From DATBHZ01 sp036557185 (GTDB lineage Bacteria > Actinomycetota > Acidimicrobiia > IMCC26256 > JAENVU01): DNA of 46,187 bases. Within the stretch, counting starts at the first letter, position 1; every line of letters begins with the position of its first letter. The stretch spans positions 1 through 46,187 of the forward strand of contig DATBHZ010000007.1 of the NCBI GenBank assembly GCA_036557185.1. The letters run 5' to 3'. Made by a program: the position numbers and the translations under genes. Shown piece by piece: positions 1 through 7,488 of this stretch. The notes beneath the pieces are model-generated. The model searched no databases, had not been told where the DNA came from, and was given only the letters and a program-made list of their open reading frames with translations.

Positions 1-725
1 GCGAAGAACAGCAGGGACGAGCCGAGGTCCTTCTGCTGGACGAGGATCAGGATGGAAGCGGCCCACGGTACGAGCAGGGGCCCGAGGTGCTTCGGATCGG
101 GGAGGTACATGCGCCCGAGGCGGCGGCTCCCGGATGCCAGGAGCTCGCGCTTCTCGACGAGATAGGCCGCGAAGAACACGACGAGCAGCACCTTCGCGGC
201 CTCGCCGGGTTGGAAGGTCAACGATCCGAGCCTGACCCAGAGCCGCGCACCGTTGATGCTCGTGCCGATGCCCGGCGCGAGCGGGAGCAGCAGCGCCGCC
301 ACACCGAGCAGCAGGAATGTGTAGCGGTAGCGCGCGAGCGTGCGGACGTTGCGGACGAGGGCGAGCGTCAGCACGAACGCCCCGACGCCGACCGCCGCCC
401 AGACCGCTTGCGTCGGAGCAACCCGGTTCTTCGGGAACGCGAGGTCGATGCGCGAGATCGTGATGAAGCCCAGGCCGAGCAGCAGCGCGGCGAGCGGGAG
501 GAGCGTGGCGTCTGCACGCGGTGCGAGGCGGCGAACCGCGAAGTGTGCGACGACGAAGAGCCCGAAGACCGCGCCCAGGAAGAACCACAGGTCGGTGGGG
601 AGCGCCGGCGCCTTCGACAGACCGAGCAGCACGTAGCCGGCACCCGTGATGATCAGAGCGAGGATCCCCAGCCGCAGCTCGTCGGCCCGGCGACGCTTGC
701 CAAGCACTGACTTCGGCGCGCTCAT
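1..725 (-). CDS. ftsW: FtsW/RodA-family SEDS glycosyltransferase, C-terminus beyond the window
   Basis: Partial gene of about 241 codons. It is read leftward from ATG at 723-725 and runs off the left edge without a stop. The product is a multi-spanning membrane protein of the SEDS family, which polymerises lipid II into glycan strands with a partner class B PBP. After a short basic N-terminus (MSAPKSVLGKRRRADELR) come hydrophobic segments and then the family signature INGARLWVRLG..FQPGEAAK, the conserved loop and helix with the catalytic region. The start overlaps the pstP stop as ATGA, so the two are translationally coupled. Actinobacteria carry fhaA-fhaB-pstP-rodA/ftsW-pbpA-pknA-pknB, so a PBP and Ser/Thr kinases are expected just outside. 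FtsW and RodA cannot be told apart from this part alone. Confidence 0.9.
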   Translation of the reverse strand, partial: MSAPKSVLGKRRRADELRLGILALIITGAGYVLLGLSKAPALPTDLWFFLGAVFGLFVVAHFAVRRLAPRADATLLPLAALLLGLGFITISRIDLAFPKNRVAPTQAVWAAVGVGAFVLTLALVRNVRTLARYRYTFLLLGVAALLLPLAPGIGTSINGARLWVRLGSLTFQPGEAAKVLLVVFFAAYLVEKRELLASGSRRLGRMYLPDPKHLGPLLVPWAASILILVQQKDLGSSLLFF

Positions 726-2011
726 CGGTGGGCGGTGGTCGTCGGCTTCGCGGTCGGGGGAAGCGTGACAATGGTGGTGGTCGTCGTGGTGGTGGTGGCC
801 GCCACCTCGGCGTCGAGCGCTGCGAGATACGCGTTCACCTCACCTTTGTTCGAGAACGCCTTCTGGTCGTCGATCGCGGCGACGGCCTCGTCGGTGAGCT
901 TCGGACGGGTCAGCGAGGTCTTGCGCAACACCGTGGGGTTCCACAGGAGCACGCCGCCGGGCCGCCCCTGGTAGGCGACGACCTTCCCGGTCCGGTCGAA
1001 CGCCACGTAGTAGGTGCGGCGCGCGTACCAGGCGACCGCGCCGACCGCGAGGCCGATGATCAGGACGATCGGGACCGCGAAGAGGAGCAAGCGGCCGAAC
1101 GAGAGCGCGACCTTCTTCGAGTCGACCCCCAGCTCGCGTGTGGGCTCCGGCGCGGCCGGGAGCGCCTGCGCGGCGCTCGCAGCGGGCTCCGGACCGACCG
1201 CCTCCGGTGACGGTTGCCCGGGCGCACCGCCAGGTCCGGCGTCTGCGTTGCCGTCGTCCTCCGCGTCGGTGACGGCTGGGTGCGCGCGCGACTGTGGGAC
1301 CACGTCGCCGTCGTCGTGCACGTCGATGACGATCGTCGTGATGTTGTCCTCACCGCCCGCTTCGTTCGCGGCGTCGACGAGGGCGTTCGCGGCCTTGGTT
1401 GGGTCCTGTTCGCGGCGCAGCACCGACGCGATGTCGTCGTTGCGGAGCATCGTGGTCAGCCCGTCCGAGCACAACAGGACGCGATCGTGGTCGCGGAGCT
1501 GGATCGAGTACAGGTCGACCTCGACGGCGCGGTCGACACCGAGCGCGCGGGTGACGATCGAGCGTTGCGGGTGGATCGCGGCCTGCTCCTCGGTGAGGCT
1601 GCCGTCCTGCACCAGCTCTTCGACGAGGCTGTGATCCGTCGTGATGCGGCTGAAGTCGCCGTCGCGGAGCAGGTACGCGCGTGAGTCGCCGACGTGCCCG
1701 ATGTTGAGCGACGCGGTGCCCGGCATCGCCGCCGTGACCGTCGTGCCCATGCCCTGCATCGAGTCGTCGCTCGACGACTTCTCGAAGACGGCGAGGTTGG
1801 CCGCGCCGATGGCCCGCTCGAGCTGGGCACCGCCCGCGATCTCGGCACGGAGCGCCTCGAGCGCCGTCGCGCTCGCGATGTCGCCTGCCCGGTGGCCGCC
1901 CATCCCGTCGGCCACCGCGAAGAGCTGCAGTCTCCGGTCGACGATGTACCCGTCCTCGTTGACCGCGCGGACCTGCCCCTTGTCGGTGGATGCGCCCGAG
2001 ACGAGCCTCAC
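722..2011 (-). CDS. pstP: PP2C-family Ser/Thr protein phosphatase (PstP-like), membrane anchored
   Basis: 429-residue protein phosphatase that reverses PknA/PknB-type phosphorylation. The catalytic domain (about residues 1-240) shows the PP2C metal motifs: NEDGY near residue 18, VADGMGGHRAGD with Asp35, GTTVTAAM, GHVGDSRAYLLRDG, LLCSDGLT and DNITTIVID. An Ala/Pro-rich linker, one membrane helix (about 309-331) and a roughly 98-residue extracellular tail ending in a Thr run follow, as in mycobacterial PstP. The open frame extends 66 codons upstream into fhaB. I chose GTG at 2009-2011 because the phosphatase homology starts there (VRLVSGASTDKG) and it overlaps the fhaB stop as GTGA. Confidence 0.9.
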   Translation of the reverse strand: MRLVSGASTDKGQVRAVNEDGYIVDRRLQLFAVADGMGGHRAGDIASATALEALRAEIAGGAQLERAIGAANLAVFEKSSSDDSMQGMGTTVTAAMPGTASLNIGHVGDSRAYLLRDGDFSRITTDHSLVEELVQDGSLTEEQAAIHPQRSIVTRALGVDRAVEVDLYSIQLRDHDRVLLCSDGLTTMLRNDDIASVLRREQDPTKAANALVDAANEAGGEDNITTIVIDVHDDGDVVPQSRAHPAVTDAEDDGNADAGPGGAPGQPSPEAVGPEPAASAAQALPAAPEPTRELGVDSKKVALSFGRLLLFAVPIVLIIGLAVGAVAWYARRTYYVAFDRTGKVVAYQGRPGGVLLWNPTVLRKTSLTRPKLTDEAVAAIDDQKAFSNKGEVNAYLAALDAEVAATTTTTTTTIVTLPPTAKPTTTAHR

Positions 2012-2484
2012 CGAGTGATCTCCGCGACCGTCTGCCCGAACTGCACGCGATCCCCGCGCCGGAGCTTCGCCGGTGACGTCAGCCGCTCGTTGTTGACGAA
2101 GGTCCCGTTCGTCGAGCCGAGGTCCTCGATGTGGAGCTCGCCGTTCCGTTCGTAGAGCCGCGCGTGCACCTGCGAAGCGAAGCTGTCGTCGGCGAGCATG
2201 ACACCGCACCCGGGCGCGCGCCCGACCGTGACCTCGCCGTTGATCTGGATCGTCTCGCCGCGGCGAAGGTCGGGTTCGACGATCCGCAGCCGCGCGACCG
2301 GCGCAGAACCGCTCGCCTGTCGCTGCTGGGCAGCCGGCGCCACGATCGGAGCGGGCGTCGCCACCGACACGGGAACCTTCGACGCCTTCATCTCACGCAC
2401 TACTACTCGCACGACCCGGAAGAGAAAGAGATAGAGCAGGGCGAGAAAGCAGAACTTCAGGACGGTAAGGACTCCCTCCGGCAT
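2008..2484 (-). CDS. fhaB: FHA-domain membrane protein FhaB-like
   Basis: 158 residues. The N-terminus (about 1-27) is a hydrophobic anchor (LTVLKFCFLALLYLFLFRVV). A linker and a C-terminal forkhead-associated domain follow, with the phosphothreonine-binding pattern GRAPGC..ADDSFASQVHA and DLGSTNGTFVNNERL. Family knowledge: FhaB (FipA) binds phosphothreonine peptides made by PknA/PknB and links them to the division machinery. The gene sits between fhaA (9-bp gap) and pstP (GTGA overlap) in the conserved actinobacterial order, which fixes the identity more firmly than sequence alone. Confidence 0.9.
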   Translation of the reverse strand: MPEGVLTVLKFCFLALLYLFLFRVVRVVVREMKASKVPVSVATPAPIVAPAAQQRQASGSAPVARLRIVEPDLRRGETIQINGEVTVGRAPGCGVMLADDSFASQVHARLYERNGELHIEDLGSTNGTFVNNERLTSPAKLRRGDRVQFGQTVAEITR

Positions 2485-2493
2485 GCGAGGCTG

Positions 2494-3147
2494 CTAGGAG
2501 GCCTCGAACCGGATCGCCACCGAGCCGATGCCGATGAGGTCGCCGTCCACGAGAAGGTGGTCCTTGACCGGAGTCGCGTTGACCGTCGTCCCGTTGAGGG
2601 AACCGAGATCAACGAGCCGGTAGCCGTCGGGCTCCGGACGGATCTCGGCGTGATGCCGTGAGGCGAGGGCGTCGTCGATCGGGAGGTCGGATTCGGGAAG
2701 GCGTCCGATCGAGAAGACCGCCTCGCCGAGGGGTATCCGGCGCCCGTCCTTCAGGGTCAGTGCTCCGACCCGGCCGCCCTCACCCTCGCGGATCTCGGAC
2801 TCGATCTCGAGGTCGCCGCGGCGCAGCCGTGGGTCCTCCACGAGCTGGACCTCGACCGGCCCGAGGAACAGGTATCCGTCCTCGCGGGCGTGATTGCGCG
2901 CCTCGTCGGTGAGCTCCCGCTCGATGACGTCGGCGTAGGCGTCGAATCGCTCCGCGTCGGCCTCGCAGAGGCAGACGGTGTAGTGGTTGGGCACGACGGT
3001 GCCGCGCACGCCGAGCGTTCGGTGTGCGTCCATCTCGCGCAGGAGCCGGCGCGCGATCTCTACGGGCTGGAGACCGCTGCGGAATGCCTTGCCGAAGGCG
3101 CCTTCCACGAGCCGCTCGAGCCGGCGCTCGAAGCCCTGGACTCCCAT
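2494..3147 (-). CDS. fhaA: FhaA-like protein: DUF3662 domain plus FHA domain
   Basis: 217 residues with ATG at 3145-3147. The N-terminal DUF3662/FhaA domain begins at once (MGVQGFERRLERLVEGAFGKAFRSG..PVEIARRLLREMD), which is why I reject the 42-codon upstream extension. The C-terminal FHA domain carries IGRLPESDLPIDDALASRHHAEI and VDLGSLNGTTVNATP. Mycobacterial FhaA is much longer because of a low-complexity linker, so this is a compact version. It is the first gene of the minus-strand operon. A TACACT -10 box 7 bases before the ATG suggests a leaderless message. Confidence 0.88.
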   Translation of the reverse strand: MGVQGFERRLERLVEGAFGKAFRSGLQPVEIARRLLREMDAHRTLGVRGTVVPNHYTVCLCEADAERFDAYADVIERELTDEARNHAREDGYLFLGPVEVQLVEDPRLRRGDLEIESEIREGEGGRVGALTLKDGRRIPLGEAVFSIGRLPESDLPIDDALASRHHAEIRPEPDGYRLVDLGSLNGTTVNATPVKDHLLVDGDLIGIGSVAIRFEAS

Positions 3148-3154
3148 TGGTGCG

Positions 3155-3160
3155 AGTGTA
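3155..3160 (-). promoter_or_regulatory. -10 box for the fhaA operon (leaderless)
   Basis: On the minus strand the bases read TACACT, with 7 bases to the fhaA ATG, so the first transcribed base should be at or next to the start codon. No Shine-Dalgarno sequence is present between them. No convincing -35 hexamer is seen. Confidence 0.5.
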
Positions 3161-3221
3161 CGGCCCGAACGCTCCGCTGCACCGACAAGGCGGGCCTCGT
3201 CCCGGCCGGACAATTCGGCCC

Positions 3222-3227
3222 TAGGGT
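3222..3227 (+). promoter_or_regulatory. Possible -10 box for the MMPL gene at 3253
   Basis: TAGGGT lies 25 bases before ATG 3253. GGAGG at about 3240-3244 provides a ribosome binding site, so this gene would have a short conventional leader, unlike its divergent neighbour fhaA. Confidence 0.35.
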
Positions 3228-3252
3228 GGCCACAGGTTCGGAGGGTGATCGG

Positions 3253-5715
3253 ATGCTCCAGCGCTTCTGGCAATCGATCGCGACGCTGATCGGCCGACGC
3301 TATGTGCAGGTCATCATCGGCGTGCTCGTCGTGACTGCGGTGTGCGCGGTCGGCGCTCCGCGTCTGAAGTTTGAGACGTCACAGGACACGCTCATCGGGA
3401 AGAACACGCGCGTCGCGCAGCAGAGCAGGAAGTACCAGAAGGAGTTCGGCGGAGAGGCGATGCTCGTCCTCTACACCGGTCCGTCCGCACAGCTCGCGAC
3501 ACCTGCGAACCAGAAGCGCTTCCTCGACATCGAGTCCAAGCTGATGAAGACGGGGCTGTTCGACTCCGTGATCAGCCCTCGCACCGCGATCGACCTCGCC
3601 AACGCGCAGATTCCGGTTGGCCCCACCATCTTCGCCTCCGCCGAGAAGGAGTACCCCGACAAGAAGGCCGCCCTCCAGGCCCGGTTGAGCAGTGAGCTCG
3701 CCCGCCTCCAGGCAGCGGGCCCCGAGAGCTTCACCAACCCGAAGTACGTGCAATTCCTGCTGCACGAGAAGGACGGCACGGTGCGGTCGGCCCTCCAGGA
3801 CAACTTCCCGGACGACCACCACGGCCTGATGATCGTCCGCCTCAAGGGGAACGCGTCGATCGCGAACATCGGCAAGGCGGCCGACGCGTCCCGCAAGATC
3901 GTCGAGGCGAACAAGATTCCCGGGTTCACCGTCCTGGCGAGCGGATCACCGCTGTTGCTCAAGGACATCAACGACTACCTCCAGGGCGGGTTGGCGACCC
4001 TGGGGGCGCTCGCGATCGCCGTGATGTTCATCGTGCTCGTCGTCGTGTGGAGACGCCGCTGGCGGCTGCTCTCGCTGCTCTGCGTGCTGATCGGCATCGC
4101 GGGCGCGTTCGGGTTGATGGGTTGGATCGGCATCCCGCTGAATCTCGTCACCATCTCGGGGTTCCCGATCCTTGTCGGCATGGGCGTCGACTTCGCGATC
4201 CAGATGCACAGCCGCTTCGAGGAGGAGCTCGACGAGGACCAACATGTTCCGGGCGTGCTCCAACGCGTGATGGGGCATCTCGGGCCGGCGCTCGCCGTCG
4301 CGCTCATCGCCGCGATGATCGGGTTCCTCGCGCTGCAGATCTCGAAGGTCCCGATGATCAAGCAGTTCGGCGTCATGCTCGATCTCGGCGTGGCCGTGCT
4401 CTTCCTCTGCGTGATCTTCCTTCCGCTCGCGCTGCTCACATGGCGCGAGCACAAGTGGCCGACGACCCCGAAGACCCGGGCGCAGATGTCCGGCATGCTC
4501 GAACGCTTCGTCCGGACGCTTGCCACCGTGGCCACGCGCTGGGTCGTGCCCATGCTGCTCATCGGTTCGATCATCGTGGTGGCCGGGTTCTGGGCCGAGG
4601 GCCGCTTCACCATCCAGACCGACCCGGAGAAGTGGATCCCGCAAGGCGGATCGACCGTCCATTCGCTCGACGCCCTGCGCGCGGGTACCGGCTTCTCCAC
4701 CGAGCTCGACTTCTTCGTCAGCGCCGACGACGTCACCAAGACGCAGAACGCGGCGTGGCTGCAACGGTTCATCGAGACGGAGACCCAGAAGCACAAGGGC
4801 GAGATCATTCACGGCTCGAGCTTCGGGAACATCGAGACGACGCTGACGCATCAGCTGCCCACACAGGGCGGCATCCACACGCTGTTGGGGGTCACGAAGG
4901 ATCCGAAGAACCAGCTCACCGACATCCCGAAGGCCTTCTACAGCGCGGACAAGACGAAGGCGAACGTCGTGTTCCCGATCGCGAACATCTCGCTCAGTCA
5001 GAGGAAGGCACTGCTCAATTCGATCCGTGACGACTTGAAGAGCCCGCAGCTGAAACCGCCGCACGGTGTCGACGCCGAGCCGTACGGGTTGGTCGTGATC
5101 GGGATCGCTCTCGTCGACGCGCTCCAGAGCAACCGTGACGTGATGACGCTGCTCGCGCTGGCGCTCGTGGCGGCTTGGCTGCTGGTCTTCTACCGGAACC
5201 TGACCAAGACCGTGCTCACGCTCGTTCCAGTGCTGCTCGCGGTGGGCGCGTCCTCTCTCGCTGTGTACGCGACAGGGCTCGAGCTCAGCCCGCTGACGGC
5301 GGTGTCGGGGCCCCTTGTGATAGCGGTGTGCACCGAGTTCGCGATCCTGATCATGTCGCGCTACGTGGAGGAACGGGGCAACGGGCTCACGCCCGAGGGT
5401 GCCGTCGACCTCGGCACGGTACGCATCGGCCGCGCGTTCATCGCGTCCGGGCTCACCCTGATCGGCGGGTTCGCCGTCATGGCGCTCTCGTCGTTCCCGC
5501 TGCTCCGTGACTTCGGGATCATCGTTGCCCTCAACGCGGTGGTTGCGCTGTCGTGCGCGCTGATCGTGCTCCCGCCCCTGCTCGTCGCCGCCGACAAGCA
5601 CCCGCGCATCACGGGTTTCCAGCCGGGCGGCGAAGGGTTCGGGGGTCGTCGCGTCCGCGACGAGGACGTGGACGACGCCGACCGCCGCGCAGGCCGGTCC
5701 GCCGCGATCGATTGA
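3253..5715 (+). CDS. RND/MMPL-family transporter
   Basis: 820-residue inner-membrane protein with the two-repeat RND/MMPL plan. It has an N-terminal helix (VQVIIGVLVVTAVCAVGAPRL), an extracytoplasmic domain, a helical bundle with the SSD/MMPL-like stretch GFPILVGMGVDFAIQMHSRFEEEL, a second extracytoplasmic domain starting near RFTIQTDPEKWIP, and a final bundle with SGPLVIAVCTEFAILIMSRYVEE. Family members move lipids, siderophores or drugs using the proton gradient; the substrate cannot be read here. The frame is open upstream through fhaA, but ATG 3253 has a good SD and the homology starts there. No partner adaptor is adjacent. The C-terminal 30 residues are Gly/Arg/Asp-rich and probably cytoplasmic. 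Confidence 0.82.
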   Translation: MLQRFWQSIATLIGRRYVQVIIGVLVVTAVCAVGAPRLKFETSQDTLIGKNTRVAQQSRKYQKEFGGEAMLVLYTGPSAQLATPANQKRFLDIESKLMKTGLFDSVISPRTAIDLANAQIPVGPTIFASAEKEYPDKKAALQARLSSELARLQAAGPESFTNPKYVQFLLHEKDGTVRSALQDNFPDDHHGLMIVRLKGNASIANIGKAADASRKIVEANKIPGFTVLASGSPLLLKDINDYLQGGLATLGALAIAVMFIVLVVVWRRRWRLLSLLCVLIGIAGAFGLMGWIGIPLNLVTISGFPILVGMGVDFAIQMHSRFEEELDEDQHVPGVLQRVMGHLGPALAVALIAAMIGFLALQISKVPMIKQFGVMLDLGVAVLFLCVIFLPLALLTWREHKWPTTPKTRAQMSGMLERFVRTLATVATRWVVPMLLIGSIIVVAGFWAEGRFTIQTDPEKWIPQGGSTVHSLDALRAGTGFSTELDFFVSADDVTKTQNAAWLQRFIETETQKHKGEIIHGSSFGNIETTLTHQLPTQGGIHTLLGVTKDPKNQLTDIPKAFYSADKTKANVVFPIANISLSQRKALLNSIRDDLKSPQLKPPHGVDAEPYGLVVIGIALVDALQSNRDVMTLLALALVAAWLLVFYRNLTKTVLTLVPVLLAVGASSLAVYATGLELSPLTAVSGPLVIAVCTEFAILIMSRYVEERGNGLTPEGAVDLGTVRIGRAFIASGLTLIGGFAVMALSSFPLLRDFGIIVALNAVVALSCALIVLPPLLVAADKHPRITGFQPGGEGFGGRRVRDEDVDDADRRAGRSAAID

Positions 5716-5733
5716 GGATCTCGCGCCGGTTGC

Positions 5734-5739
5734 TACCCT
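5734..5739 (+). promoter_or_regulatory. -10 box of tRNA-Leu
   Basis: TACCCT ends 10 bases before the first base of the mature tRNA at 5750 and follows the MMPL stop by 18 bases. Spacing fits a dedicated promoter with a very short 5' leader. Confidence 0.45.
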
Positions 5740-5749
5740 CGCGCTTCCC

Positions 5750-5833
5750 GGGCGAGTGGCGGAATTGGCAGACGCGCAGGCTTCAGGTGCCTGTGTCCGC
5801 AAGGACGTGGGGGTTCAAGTCCCCCCTCGCCCA
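5750..5833 (+). tRNA. tRNA-Leu (anticodon CAG)
   Basis: 84 bases. The acceptor stem GGGCGAG pairs with CTCGCCC and the discriminator is A at 5833. The anticodon arm is CAGGC-TTCAGGT-GCCTG, giving anticodon CAG. The long variable arm of a class II tRNA is present, and the T arm is GGGGG-TTCAAGT-CCCCC. The 3' CCA is not encoded in full (ACCG follows), so CCA would be added after transcription. Confidence 0.95.
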
Positions 5834-5845
5834 CCGGCGGTCGGA

Positions 5846-6433
5846 TCAGATCCGGCGAGCAATCCCCGGATAGTCGACGACCAACCCGTCGTCGTCGACG
5901 GTGATCGTCGCCGAGAAGCTGCCGTCCAGCGCGTCGTAGCGGATGAGGTTCTCTCCGACGCTCGTATACCGCTGCCCGTCGGGTTGCACCCGCAGGTCGG
6001 GCACGGATACCCACGCCGCGGTCAGCTCGGTTCGCCCGACACCCGAGAGCAGCCCGTGTCGCAATATGGGCATGAGATTGGTCACTGGAGACAGGCCCAG
6101 GTCGCAATCCAACGCCCCCGCGAGCGCGGCCGGGTCACCGCCGAGCGGGGGGAGATCGGGAATCCCCTCGTCGACCGCGTCGATTGTCCACGCTCCCGCG
6201 CCGTTGCTCCGCAAGATCAATCGCCGGCTCCATCCTGCTCCTCGGCTGGACACGTCCAGCAAGGTCGTCACGAAGTCCGCGCCGGTTTCGAGCACGTAGT
6301 CCAGTCGGTAGGGAATCGGGGAGCTGCCGATCGCGACGCCCCGGCCGGTAAGTCGATCAGGCCCGAGAGCGATCTCCGCGAATTCGCACCCGGCCGGCTC
6401 GTCCTTCAACCAGACGGCGACCCGCGTCGGCAT
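5846..6433 (-). CDS. Putative glycolipid-binding family protein (PF06475-like)
   Basis: 195 residues from ATG at 6431-6433. The pattern of paired beta strands ending in SVGENLIRYDALDGSF..ITVDDDGLVVDYPGIARR matches the putative glycolipid-binding family, whose members are small soluble proteins of unproven function. The N-terminus (VAVWLKDEPAGCEFAEIALGPDRLTGRGVAIG) also fits. The frame runs 90 codons further upstream, but that part is low-complexity and antisense to the leader of the gene at 6613, so I use the later ATG, preceded by a weak GGTGAG. It stands alone between tRNA-Leu and a divergent peptidase-like gene. Confidence 0.72.
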   Translation of the reverse strand: MPTRVAVWLKDEPAGCEFAEIALGPDRLTGRGVAIGSSPIPYRLDYVLETGADFVTTLLDVSSRGAGWSRRLILRSNGAGAWTIDAVDEGIPDLPPLGGDPAALAGALDCDLGLSPVTNLMPILRHGLLSGVGRTELTAAWVSVPDLRVQPDGQRYTSVGENLIRYDALDGSFSATITVDDDGLVVDYPGIARRI

Positions 6434-6612
6434 GCGCTCACCGTACGCCGACGATCCAAAGCGGCAGGCGAGCGAGAAGGCCTCGCTTCGTTGCTTCGCC
6501 CCGTCCTTCTTTGGTGTCGCGGTGTGGGGGCGGATTGGTCCCGGCGGACGACGACCGGTCGTCGGTATGCTCCCAGCAACAGATTGCGTGGCGCTGGGAG
6601 CCTCCGACACCG

Positions 6613-7488
6613 GTGACGTCGTACTCGCCCGATCCTGAGCTGGTCGCGTATCGCGCCGCCACGGCGCAGCTCGTCGAAGAGCTGTCTCGAGGGCGAACCG
6701 CATCGGATCCCTCGCGCGTCGAGGCGATCCTCGCGGAGCGACTGCGCGACCCCGAGCTCGACAACGTGCTGAAGCAGCTCAGTTCGCCGGTCGAGGCGGT
6801 CGTGCAGCGCTTGCTCGACGAGGTTCGGAGCTTCCATCCGAACGAACGCAGCATGCCCGGGAGCCTCCCGGGTTTCGTGCGTCTCTCCCTTCTCTCCCAG
6901 ATCGACGCGCGCTGGTGGGACCGGTCCCCGGCGTTCATCACCGACGACGAGGTCGACACGTCCGAGCAGCTCATCGATCTCGGTCCGCTGCGTGCCCGCA
7001 AGAGCCTGAAGTTCGCCTACCGATCGCAACCGAAAGGGCTTCCCGGGCGGGCTCGCGACTTCGCTGTGCGGCGCGGGCTGCCGGGACTGCGGCCGCCCAC
7101 CGCCGGGCTGCGGTTCGCCCGCTCCAGACTTGAATCGATCGCGTTCCTGAACCAGCTCGCCGCAGACGCCACCGGCTCGCTGCCTCTCGACACGCCTCCG
7201 TTCTGGGTCACGAGCCTCGTCCGGAGCGAGCAGCACCAGGCGCGGCTCCGAGCTCTCGGATACTCGGCACCCCTCCCGAGCGCGCATTGCGTCGGGCAGG
7301 CGATCGACATCGAGATGAGCTGGTACCGGAAGTTCGACCAGGCGGGAGTCGTCGGAGCACTCCTGCTCGAGCGTCAGGACGCAGGGCAGATCAGCGTGAT
7401 CGACGAAGGCATCGCGTGGCACGTGTGCATCAGCCCGGACGCGTGTGCCGGTCTGCGCGCCGACTACCGGGAAGCTGTCGCTCCGTAG
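6613..7488 (+). CDS. M15-superfamily D-Ala-D-Ala carboxypeptidase-like protein
   Basis: 291 residues from GTG 6613. The C-terminal third contains TSLVRSEQHQARLRALGY..LPSAHCVGQAIDIEMSWY, which carries the SxHxxGxAxDI zinc motif of peptidase family M15 and VanY-like enzymes. A later WHVCIS could supply the third metal ligand. The N-terminal two thirds is helical and unfamiliar. No signal peptide or membrane helix is evident, which is odd for a peptidoglycan enzyme. The frame is open upstream to 6511 without a good start, and a TATGCT box near 6565 would give a leader of about 40 bases. The fold assignment is fairly safe; the substrate is unknown. Confidence 0.6.
   Translation: MTSYSPDPELVAYRAATAQLVEELSRGRTASDPSRVEAILAERLRDPELDNVLKQLSSPVEAVVQRLLDEVRSFHPNERSMPGSLPGFVRLSLLSQIDARWWDRSPAFITDDEVDTSEQLIDLGPLRARKSLKFAYRSQPKGLPGRARDFAVRRGLPGLRPPTAGLRFARSRLESIAFLNQLAADATGSLPLDTPPFWVTSLVRSEQHQARLRALGYSAPLPSAHCVGQAIDIEMSWYRKFDQAGVVGALLLERQDAGQISVIDEGIAWHVCISPDACAGLRADYREAVAP

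Noticed and set aside
2012..2209. Extended N-terminus for the PP2C phosphatase
   Set aside because: The extra 66 codons are an out-of-frame read of fhaB, Arg-rich, and precede the conserved phosphatase start.
2890..3252. Extended N-terminus for the MMPL protein at 3253
   Set aside because: It is antisense to fhaA and not membrane-like; a good SD precedes ATG 3253.
3946..5802. 618-codon minus-strand frame opposite the MMPL gene
   Set aside because: Composition is Arg/His/Asp/Glu-rich shadow sequence, typical of the antisense of a GC-rich membrane protein gene.
5733..6107. Minus-strand frame across tRNA-Leu encoding EGGLEPPRPCGHRHLKPARLPI
   Set aside because: This is the well-known antisense translation of a leucine tRNA and not a protein.
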